From positions 517,874-539,938 of the forward strand of contig ML986591.1 of the NCBI GenBank assembly GCA_010094045.1: a DNA stretch of 22,065 bases, given 5' to 3'. The DNA comes from Lojkania enalia (Eukaryota > Ascomycota > Dothideomycetes > Pleosporales). A model generated the notes under the pieces. That model was not told the origin of the DNA and made no database searches. It worked only from the letters and a program-made list of their open reading frames with translations. The position numbers were made by a program, and so were the translations under genes. Positions 9,157 to 18,299 of this stretch are shown here, piece after piece (position 1 is the first letter of the stretch; every line of letters starts with the position of its first letter).

Positions 9157-9833
9157 GTGTAAATATCCTGCGGAGGACGTTTGCGTTGTCGCAAATCTTT
9201 TGCACCACACTAGCTGCAGCTGCGGGTGTATGCTAGGTTTGTAGAAGTTTAGTGGTTAGTTTGTGATATCAACCTTGGAATACCGTGCACCACCTCGTAA
9301 TGCACGCTCCAGCGTCAACCCGACGTTCGATTTCTGGGCCTTTATAACGTAATCCACCAGCTGATGCACGTTTTCGACACAACACCACAACACCTTCAAA
9401 CCAACCTATATGGGGGATATTGAGGCTCCGATTGCAGTAATCTAATCGCTAAGCTTAGGAGGAGCTTTTTCGTATACAGATATCGCCCGCCATCACCAAC
9501 GCGTTACTGTTATGAATGAAGACAGCCAAACCCTAGACCTGAACCCTGCTAAGCTGTAGGGCCCAGGAAGCTGGAGGCACGTGGAATCGGACGAAGCCCC
9601 AGACGCGGAAGCAGCAGGATACTGTACGGCTTAGCGGACTGGTCAAAAAGCCAAGCCGACTGGTGGGGTCCGAGCTCCCTACCGTGTCCGTGCACCCAAT
9701 GCACGGATTCAGCCAATGCACGCCGCACATCATAAACGCTCTATTAGAAATGAGGCTGTAGAGCCGCCCACAAACACTAGTATTACGAGATTTTCTGGTG
9801 GAGTAGTAAGTTAATAGCTGCGATTGATTTGCA
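9157..9833 (+). other. 3' flank of the SAICAR synthetase gene and intergenic sequence
   Basis: Ordinary composition up to about 9770, then increasingly TpA-rich. It should hold the 3' UTR, but no canonical AATAAA was seen just after the stop. No convincing gene is present: the longest frames lack conserved motifs and an ATG context. It contains a perfect short inverted repeat (9687-9707) and two copies of CCAATGCACG (9696-9705, 9713-9722). Confidence 0.6.
9687..9707. repeat. Perfect 8-bp inverted repeat with 5-nt spacer
   Basis: TCCGTGCA-CCCAA-TGCACGGA. It could form a hairpin in RNA or act as a dyad protein-binding site. The right arm overlaps the first of two CCAATGCACG direct repeats. No adjoining gene explains it. 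Confidence 0.6.
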
Positions 9834-11550
9834 CTATTTAAATCTATCTAGAAGCTTAATGTTACGGCCGTAGCGTGTCGATTTAGTTAGGGTAGTAGAT
9901 GCGCCCTCTAAGGCCTTACTAATATCTAGAGCATCAACAACACGTTTCTAACACTTTCTACTCTATATAGATGGCTATAACACCTTTCTCTTACCCTTTT
10001 AAGATAGCTGTAGAGCCTTTTCAGCGTCGCGGGCAGACTTCTGGGTAGCGTACTAAGCTGCCTTTTCAGCTCTCTCCTTCTCTCTTACCTTCTTAGCTGC
10101 CTCTCGCACAGCACGCTTTTTATCCTAGATCTTTTCCTTATATAACTTAGCTGACCTCTTCAACTCTACTGTCTCTACTTTTTAAAGCTGCTGCTTCTTA
10201 TCCTCTTATTTCTTAATTAACTAGTAAATACGCGCCTCCCTTACTTTCCTTAGTAACTAGAAGATTACTCTACTATAATACTCCTTATACTATTGAAGAT
10301 CTAGAGCTTTACCCTTCTTTTTACGCTTCTCCTTAGTAGATAATACCTACTTAATCCTATCTATCTTATACTTAAGTAGCTTATTTTAGATAGATAAATA
10401 GTAAAGTAATTAACGAAACTTCTATATATCTTTACTACTCTAACTTCTTATTATAGAGTAAATAAGCCTATCTATCTTCCTCTAATAAGACTTACTAAGT
10501 AATAATAAGAAGCTTTCTCTTAATTCTTAAACTTTAGTAAATCTATTAAAAATAGGATTAGAATTTATAAATAATATACTAGTTATCTTAAAGAAGTTAA
10601 AGATTGTTAATCCTTTAAAGGATATCTCTTAAACTTTCTAGAATAGAAAGAAAAAGTCGCTTTTATTAATAGATACTAAACTTTAACTTATATAAAAGTA
10701 TCTTAATAGTTTAGTTAAGTAGGTAGTTAATAGAGGTTTAAATAATACTATATTAAGAAGCTAAAGTATATATATTAATTATGAAGATAGAATAATAAAA
10801 AAGATTTTATTCTAATTATAGTAGTTAATAAAATTTATAGTAATATAGAATTTATAGTTATTTAGGATAAAAAGTTAATATAATTAATAAGTCTTCTTTC
10901 TAATAAAGTAATTAAATATTTATTTAAGCTAGATAAGTCTAATATTATTATTTATCTAGTTAGAAGATAATAAAGTAATAAAAATTTAGTATTCTTCTAT
11001 CTTAATATCTTCTATCTAAGCTAATTTAATACCTTTATTAATAGTCTTATAAATAAGATTTAAAAGTAGAGTAGATCTATTAGTATATATATATACTAGG
11101 AGTATAATCTATATATAGTTTTTATTCTAGAGTAATATATTAAATTTCTTTTTCTTCTATATTTATTAGCTAAATTTTCTTTTTAATCTACTAATAATAT
11201 TAATTAAAAAGTCTTTTTTATTTATATTATAAATATAATAAGAATTTATTTAATATTAATTAATTTTATTATATAGAAGTTAGAAATAGAGGTAATATTT
11301 CTCTTCTAAATTAACTTTATAATAATTACTATCTATACTAATAGTCTATTTTAAAATAAGATAAATATTATATTAGTTAATAAAGTAGATAATCTAGTTC
11401 TTATAAACTAGTTCCTTTACTATTATAGAGGCGAAATTCTATATTATCTTTCTAGTAGGAAGTATATATCTCTCTATAAGTTCTTTAATATATTATATAA
11501 GTTCTTACTCTTATTATAGATTAAACTTCTATTAATTATTTATATTAGCT
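9834..11550 (-). pseudogene. pogo/Tigger-type (CENP-B-like) DDE transposase relic
   Basis: Minus-strand translation matches the fungal CENP-B/DDE_1 transposase layout. Near 11225-11170 is a first-Asp block now reading NINKKDFLINIISR, with the catalytic Asp codon at 11222-11220 reading Asn. A second-Asp block at about 10875-10850 reads LFILNNYKF (Asp to Asn at 10862-10860). A YILAS block follows near 10760, in the place of the PPHS...LQPLD segment. The C-terminal tail (about 9900-10260) is a basic, Ala/Lys/Glu-rich probable coiled coil (RAVREAAKKVREKERAEKAA). The frame ends with TAG at 9834-9836. The N-terminal helix-turn-helix part is missing: the relic runs into an unrelated terminal repeat at 11557. 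Stops are frequent and C-to-T/G-to-A decay is strong. Inverted repeats of this element were not identified. Confidence 0.75.
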
Positions 11551-11556
11551 ATAGTA

Positions 11557-11625
11557 TATTCTACTATTAAAGTAGTTAAACTATTAATGCGGCTACTTTT
11601 TCTTAGTATTATAAATACTATATAT
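11557..11625 (-). repeat. Extra Fot1-like terminal repeat, left-end orientation
   Basis: TATTCTACTATTAAAGTAG followed by TTAAACTATTAATGCGGCTA reproduces the left end of the element at 11637 for about 65 bp, including AAATACTATATA. It then breaks at about 11625, just before the complete element starts. It is either the remains of an older copy into which the 11637 element inserted, or a truncated neighbour. Confidence 0.75.
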
Positions 11626-11636
11626 AAACTAACGTA

Positions 11637-13450
11637 TTCTACTATTAAAGTAGCTAAACTATTAAAGCGGCTACTTTTGCTTAGCGTAACAAATATTATA
11701 TACGAAAAGTTAATTTACTTAATACTAATAAGAGATTTTATATATAATATACTTTTATCTAATTTAGAATTTTCCCTACTATTCTTTTAGCACGTATAAG
11801 CGTTATATCTAGTTTTACTATAGTTACTATAGTAGCGTTAAGCTGGTTGAGCCCTTTCTTAAGTATTAGTACTATAAGTCTTCTTAAAGGGCTAAGAGTT
11901 TATAGATACTTTAGTAGCTATATATAAAGATCTCTTACTATATAATATTATACTACTATACTAAATATACTTTCTTTTACGCGTTTTATACTTCGTTACT
12001 TCTTCTAATTACTTTTTAAGCTTAGAGTTATAAGTTTAAAGAAGTATATTCTAATATAGTATTAATTTAGCACCTTTTATAAGCTGTAAAAATCTTTCTT
12101 ATACCTCTTTTAGTAATTATATAAAAGACTTTTATATAAGTATTAATTGTAACCTAAATTTATATATATTACTTAAAGCTTTAAACTATTAAGAATCTTC
12201 TTATAAAAGTAGTTCTAGTAGGGTATATAGTTATATATTAAAGTAATCTAATATAACCTATATATTTAAAAGAATAATTTCTATTACTTTAAAGGCCTTT
12301 TAATAGTTCTTATATATAAATACGTTAAAAAACGCGTCTTTAAAGGTTAGAAGAAAGCCTTTTTTATTAATATAGTAGATACGTTAGTATACTAAGTTTT
12401 ATATACGCTGTAAGTACTTTAGTTTTAATAGTAAGAAGTAAACTATATTAAGAGGCTAAAGTATATATAATAAATAAGAAGGTATATAAAGCGGTAGAAT
12501 CTTTCGTATAAGATAGTAATTTTTAAATTCCTAGTTAAGGTAGCTTTTATAGCTGTCTAAAATAAGTAGCCTATATAATTCTATCTAACGCATCTTTATA
12601 TACTTATTAAAGTATTTTAGCTACTTAAGACTAAGTGTATTATTTATCTAACCGTTCTTAAAGACTGAAATTTTCCAATTATATAGTATACCTGCTTCTT
12701 TATACTATATAGAAATATAGACGCGTCTTTTATAGATAATAAATAGTAGGGTCGTATATATAGTAGTATAAATATTCTAGATAACTATAACCTACTTATA
12801 ATTATCTAACTATATAAGAGTAGGCCTTATATAATATTCTAAACCTATAACAACTTTTATAGTACTAATAATATCTATCTAAAAGTCTATCTTATTAAAG
12901 TTGTAGATATTATTATTATATATACTATATTTTACAATTATATTCTATATAAGCTTAAACTATATATTAATAACTTCTAGATTCTCTTATTTTATTCTTT
13001 AGTAATCTTTTACTCGATTAAAAGCTATTTTAAACTTATTTATACGCGTTATAAATCGTTTAGACTAATTCTTTCCTATAGATATTCTACTATATATACT
13101 TAATAGTTTATCTACTATATCTACTATCTTATATAGCCGGGGTGTAAATCCTCGCGAATTAAGATTAAAAATATATTATACGATTATTTATTCTTTAGTT
13201 ACTATAAGCTTTTAGCAATTTAGTTATATATAAGAGTAAAATACAATTCTATAAAGTCGAGTAGAAAGTTGTTAATATTATATATTAAAAGCTATAGTAG
13301 CGTGTTATACGCTTATAAGGTAAGCTTAATTCTACCTTCTTATTAAATTAATAGAAGGTTATATTATAAATTTATTATATTTCGTATATAGTATTTATAA
13401 TGCTAAGAAAAAGTAGCCGCTTTAATAGTTTAGCTACTTTAATAGTAGAA
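11637..13450 (-). mobile_element. Fot1/pogo-type DNA transposon with long terminal inverted repeats
   Basis: The left end starts TTCTACTATTAAAGTAGCTA and the right end is its reverse complement. The first 42 bp are identical, and similarity continues with few mismatches to about 70 bp. Both ends are flanked by TA (11635-11636, 13451-13452), the target duplication of the Tc1/mariner/pogo superfamily. Total length is 1814 bp, near the size of Fot1 elements. A decayed transposase lies inside on the minus strand. The well-kept ends suggest a fairly complete copy despite the dead coding region. Confidence 0.85.
11800..13320 (-). pseudogene. Fot1-like DDE transposase relic
   Basis: Minus-strand translation gives, in order: IYNFNKIDF near 12910-12880, where the first catalytic Asp is now Asn (codon 12896-12894); ISTIKVVIG; a KISVFKNG block near 12665; YRLLILDSYKSY, where the second catalytic Asp is kept (codon 12557-12555); an LYIPS...LAS block near 12460; and a C-terminal FKDAFFNVF block near 12340. 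This is the Fot1/pogo DDE_1 order. Stops fall at expected Trp and Gln codons. The N-terminal DNA-binding part lies toward 13300 and is poorly recognisable. Limits are approximate. Confidence 0.78.
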
Positions 13451-13452
13451 TA

Positions 13453-13959
13453 TATTAGTTATTATAAGTTAAATTAAAATTTATAGTTATATATAATTAC
13501 TATAAATTTAAAAGGCTTATAATTATATATAGCTATTATAAGTCTAATTATAGCTTATAGCTAAATATTCGTTTTCTTTTTAATCTACTAGTACTCTTTT
13601 ATCTAATTTTATCCTACTAGGTTTTAAAATTTAAATACGATTAGGCTATACTAGATTATATTTTTTACTACTCTTTTATTTATTATATTAGATTTAAATA
13701 TATTTAAATTTAAGAAGAGTATATAAGTTTAAGTTATATATCTAGTTAACTATATAACCTTTAATTAAGTAGTTTTATATACTATATATTTCCCTACTAT
13801 ACCTTAACTAAGAGGTTAAAAAACCTTATTAATATATCTATCTATACTACCCTATATAGTTTCTACTCTCTTCTACTTATAATAATAGTTACTAGATAGA
13901 TAATATAAGTTAGTATTATATATAGAAATTAGGTTAGTATAGTTATTTAAGTATTATAG
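13453..13959. other. AT-rich stretch with an inverted repeat, otherwise unrecognised
   Basis: No domain could be read on either strand. An inverted repeat, AAATTTATAG (13477-13486) against CTATAAATTT (13500-13509), has looser outer pairing from about 13461 to 13522. The stretch lies where the 5' LTR and leader of the plus-strand Gypsy element would be expected, but no second copy exists in the window to prove an LTR. Confidence 0.5.
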
Positions 13960-15410
13960 ATGCCCCTATAGGAATCCCTATACTAGACTTAATCGAGATT
14001 TAGGATTCTGTATAGTTAGAAGAATAAGACTAATATAAGATATATAACGCGCTTAGCAGCTTAGTCGACTAAGTAACTAAGTAGGAAGAAATAGTAAGGG
14101 AACTAAATTGTATTTAACAACCTTACGACTCTAACCTTTATAACTCTTCGTAGTTAACTTAAATATCCTTTATATTCTCTACTTATATACTTCTATTATA
14201 AGCCTATAAGAATAATCCTCTCGTAGTATATAACTACTTTTAGTTATTATCCTATGCTATACCTGGCTAATCGAGAGGCTGTTATACTTTAACTACCCTT
14301 ATAAAGCTAGAAGAAGTGAGACTAGTTAGACTACCTTAATTATAAGGAAAGAGATACCTTCGGTAAGTAATATAGGAAACTTATATAAGTAGAATATTGG
14401 GATTAGCTAGTAAAGCTACCTCTTTAGAGGTAGGTATAATAACTATATTTATAAGAATGTAGAATAAATTAACGTAATAATAGAAATAGCTAGTTCTAGT
14501 AGATAAATAGATAAGAAGTCTAAAAGAGACTTAGAATAGCCTTCTTAAAAGTCTTAAAGGAATATAAGAAATAGTTAATAGTAAGTAAGGAATAGAACTC
14601 GCGGGAATTATCCAGAAACTCGAGTAAGTTAAAAGAGTACTACTAATAATATATTATTAGTAATAAATTAAGTTAGTACTATTTAATAAGTTTAATAGAA
14701 CTAGGTTTTAACTTAAAAGATTCTTAGCGGTAGTAAGAATTTATATTAACGCTAACCTAGATATTATCTAGTATAAGAACGAGAAAGTACTATTTATAGG
14801 AGCTTACCTAACAGGCAAACTACTTAACTAGTTCTAGTCCTTTCTAATAGATTTTAAAAACTACGTAGAAGAATACTAGAAAAGTAAAACTAAAGTAATA
14901 TTTACGAGCCTAGTATACTTCTAATAGAAACTTAAACTAGCGTTTAGAGATATCAACGAAATATAAGTAGTAGAAGATAGACTCTATAATCTAGTTTAAC
15001 TAGGATCTATTACCTTATATATATCGAGTTTTTAACAGCTCTCGAATAAAGTTATATAGGACAATTATAGTATAATAGTAAAGTTCCGTAGAGGATTAAA
15101 AATAGAGATAAGAAGAGTAATAATATATATAGAATAACCCCGGGACCTAATGTTATACTTTTAACTAGTAAAAAGAATCGACGATAAACTATACTAGTTT
15201 AAAAATAAGAAAAGGTAAGTATACTACTAAAGGGTACGCTTTTTAGTAAGAGCTGCTAACGCGGGCGGACTTATAGATCTAAACGCTACTAGAGAAAAGA
15301 AACCTAAATTATAGGCAACTTAAGAAAGAAAGACTTAGGAGAAAGATATTAAGTACTATAATTATTAGAAACTAGGATATATAGTAAAAGAATGCCGAAG
15401 TAAAAAGAAA
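13960..15410 (+). pseudogene. gag relic of element 3 with degraded zinc knuckle
   Basis: The plus-strand frame carries the capsid phrases IYINANLDII near 14740, VLFIGAYLTGKLLN near 14790, AFRDINEI near 14945 and FRRGLKIEI near 15090, typical of fungal Gypsy Gag. A CX2CX4HX4C zinc knuckle at 15354-15395 has three of four ligands changed to Tyr; only the last Cys (TGC, 15393-15395) survives. The spacing identifies it clearly. The nucleocapsid would be non-functional. Confidence 0.78.
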
Positions 15411-16439
15411 GAGAAGAAAAACCGGCCTATAGAAGATAAACCGCAGGAAGTAGGTAAAGAAAAACTAGCTGTAACTATAGAATACTGAACCTTATACTAG
15501 TCCTTCTATAATAAAGATAAATGTTAAATATACTAACAATTTAAAGAAGTTATAGGATATTAGTCTTAAAAGAAAATACAACTTGCAGTAATATAAGAAC
15601 GTATAAAAAGATAGCTAGAAGAAGTTTAAGAAGAATTAGATAAGGATAAAGAAATAAACACCCTGTTATAAATAGAAGAAGCTACTACTAAGGTACTAAC
15701 ACCTGAACCAGCTCCTAGTCTATATTCTATATACTAACGAGGAATAATCGAGTATAAATAAAAAACCCCGGCTTCTACAGCTATCCTATAAGAGAAACTA
15801 CCTATAAAATTCTACAATAAAAATAGATTAGGATAAGATATTATCGACGTTTATAAAGAATGGTAAAATATCTACCCTAGAAAAATCCGCTTCTTATACT
15901 TTTAAAAATAGATAGAAATAATAAAAGTAGTAGAAGGACATCTTAATATAATAGATTAGGATAAGGCTATATATATAGTATAAAAAGCAGTAGCCTTCTT
16001 ATAAAGTAAAGTACTAGTAAAGTACTTAGTACTAAAGGCATTATAATACAAATAAGAATAGAACTATTAGGTTAGGAAAGACAATAACCCTTATATAAAC
16101 TAATACTACCTAGTATATTTTAAGATAGTATAGATATTGTATATTAAATAGCAATATAAGGCCTACTAAAAAAGAAAAGAAAATATAGGTATATAGCTAA
16201 GACGACTAAACGGAGATAAGGTACTAGGAAATCTAGTAAAATAAGAAGCTATAATAGAATGGGAAGTTATTAAATAAATCTAAAACTATATAGTATTTAA
16301 ACTAGAACTTCTACTACCTAAAGTATATATTAGGGGAAGACTATAGTATAAATATCTAGAACGGAAATGTCTAAAATATATATCTATAAAAGAAGTAATA
16401 GCCTATTAGTCTAAGATAACTTAACTATATAGGAATATA

Positions 16440-17378
16440 GAAGAATACTATCTTATAATACTAGGACGATATTATAGCTATAAAGTATATATACTTATTA
16501 ATAGTAGAGTAATAAAGAATTTTATAGCTAGTAACTATATCGCTAGAAAAGGAATACTTATAGTATAACTAGAACGACTCTATATAATCTAAATTATAGA
16601 GGGAAAAGACTTCTAAAAGAAAGTTATATATATTATAGAACTAGAAGAGTTTAAAATCCTAGGAACAACTTAATAAGAATAAATCTTCTAAATTATAGAA
16701 ATTATTAACTATAATATTATCCTAGGAATTTTATAGTTAAGAAAGGAAAATTCTTAGATAAACTAGTAAACGGGACGAATTATCCTTAAAAACTCTAGCT
16801 AGCTAATTAAAGAACAACTCGCTATAATAGTAAAAGAAGTAGTAAAAGAATTATTCCTAATAGGAAACGTATTATATAGTATATCTAAGAAATACTAATA
16901 CTTAATAAAACAACTTTAAAAACTACTATAATATCTACCTAAATATAGAGAATATAATTATAAAATTAAACTATAACTAGAAAAAGAACCTAAATATAGA
17001 CTAATATATAACCTAATACTAAAAGAAGTAGAAGCTCTAGAATAATATATAGACGAGTACCTGAAGAAAGAAATAATTCGAGAATTAAGCTTACTAGTAG
17101 TATACCTTATACTTTTTATAGATAAGAAAGGAATAATAGACCTATAAATATATATTAATTATTATACTCTTAATAATATTATAATTAAGGATTAATACCC
17201 TTTACTACTTATCTATAATTTAAGAGACTAATTAAGAGAAGCTACTATCTTTATAAAGTTAGATATTTAAAATATATACTACTAGATCTATATTAAAGAA
17301 GGAGACGAATAGAAAATAGTATTTAAGATAAAAAAGGAACTTTTTAAATACTTAGTTATACTATTTAAACTTACTAAT
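16440..17378 (+). pseudogene. Protease and truncated reverse transcriptase relic of element 3
   Basis: The protease block reads LINSRVIKNFI, with its active-site triplet at 16500-16508 reading Asn-Ser-Arg where Asp-Ser-Gly is expected; both changes are G-to-A after T. RT blocks start near 16990 (LIYNLILKEVEALE), then YIDEYLKKEIIREL near 17050, LFIDKKGII near 17110, FIKLDI near 17250 and YIKEGDE near 17290. The frame then reaches LFKLTN and stops at the insertion. The YxDD box is not present on this side. Sequence between 15410 and 16440 is in the same polyprotein but shows no domain I can name. Confidence 0.8.
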
Positions 17379-17682
17379 TATTACGGACGCTTATATATAG
17401 TTAGTTAATTGCACTTTAGATAGTTAACTCTATTACTACGTACTATATATAAATATTAAAATGTTATATAAAGAATAGAAATATCTATATTATATAGGTT
17501 TTTTATAGAGGCTAGGTCTATACTACTATACGAGCTAGCCAGGTCAGCGAAACCTTCCTCTATTATAGTTAAGATAAGTTGGTTATATTCTAGCTAGCAG
17601 CTGATAGCTGTTACTAGCAGCTGGTTCGGGTATTATAGTAAGGGTAGTATAGGTATAAAGGTGTTATAGTATTATTATAATA
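17379..17682 (-). repeat. 3' LTR of element 2 (304 bp)
   Basis: Full-length partner of the solo LTR at 6726-7028. It starts TATTACGGACGC (TG changed to TA) and ends TATTATAATA, giving TGTTACGG...CCGTAACA-type ends when the two copies are compared. A purine-rich tract on the minus strand lies directly inside it, and minus-strand Gypsy pol sequence follows, so it is the 3' LTR of a minus-strand element. It interrupts the RT of element 3. The 5 bp before it (CTAAT, 17374-17378) should recur beyond the right-hand LTR outside the window. Confidence 0.82.
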
Positions 17683-17695
17683 GTACCTCTCTTTT
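17683..17695 (-). other. Polypurine tract of element 2
   Basis: On the minus strand this reads AAAAGAGAGGTAC and ends exactly at the inner edge of the LTR, the position of the plus-strand DNA primer in LTR retrotransposons. It fixes the orientation of element 2. Confidence 0.65.
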
Positions 17696-18109
17696 AGTTA
17701 TAAACTCTTATAAATTAGGTCTTTATATTATATTTAGGTTATTTATAATTAAGTAGTAGTTATTAATACTAGTATTAGTTAAGGTTATAAGTATATTAGC
17801 GCAATTAGTTATTATCGTATAATAGTATTATACTAGAGATTAGGTTAGGTTGCAGGTATATTAGCGCGACTAGTAGTTAATAGTAGTACTATATTAGGAG
17901 TTAGGTCGGTTCGGTTTATATAGTAGTACTATACTAGAGATTAGGTCGGTTCGTATAGTAGTACTATACTAGGAATCGGTAGCAGTATTATTACTAGTAT
18001 TATATTAGTATAGTATTATTACAGGCGTCTAAGAATATACTTAGATTAGACCCTAGCGCCTAATTAAGGATCTAGACGTAATATTATATTTAGGTCTTAT
18101 TTATTCGGG

Positions 18110-18290
18110 TTTCTAGCGTAGTAATCTTCTACGGTAGTTATCTTAGTAAAGTTACTAGCTGGGTACTATTCTAGGTTGTAATAGCTAGTCTACTTAACTA
18201 GGTATTTATACCGGCGTCTCTATTAATTATAGTAGAGGTCTTCTATTTACTCGATAAGGTATTCTAGTTTTCTATTAATCTCGATAGGTT
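18110..18290 (-). pseudogene. chromodomain relic of element 2
   Basis: Minus-strand translation contains KLEYLIE, then YKYLVK followed by a stop, TSYYNLE, a second stop, then YPASNFTKI and VEDYYAR. This is the YLVKW...GY...W-P-ASNF pattern of chromodomains at the end of fungal Gypsy integrases, with Trp codons turned to TAG. It sits between integrase and LTR, as in element 1. Confidence 0.68.
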
Positions 18291-18299
18291 TAGAGTTAT

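Larger units (their letters stand above)
13960..17378 (+). mobile_element. RIP-degraded plus-strand Ty3/Gypsy element (element 3), interrupted in RT
   Basis: The plus-strand order is gag, zinc knuckle, protease, reverse transcriptase, ending abruptly after the RT phrase FKLTN at 17378. At that point the LTR of another Gypsy element begins. The rest of RT, RNase H and integrase are absent from the window and presumably lie beyond the inserted element. In-frame TAG and TAA occur throughout. The left limit is set at an ATG at 13960 followed by gag-like sequence; the true 5' end is unknown. Confidence 0.82.

Noticed and set aside
8647..9210. 187-codon minus-strand frame antisense to the third exon
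   Set aside because: Shadow of the conserved SAICAR synthetase exon; no domain, no introns, no promoter evidence.
9533..9733. 66-codon minus-strand frame in the 3' intergenic region
   Set aside because: Short, no recognisable motif and covers the inverted repeat; no support as a gene.
11587..11790. 67-codon plus-strand frame rich in Leu, Ile and Tyr
   Set aside because: It straddles two terminal inverted repeats of DNA elements in TpA-rich sequence; the hydrophobic composition follows from base composition.
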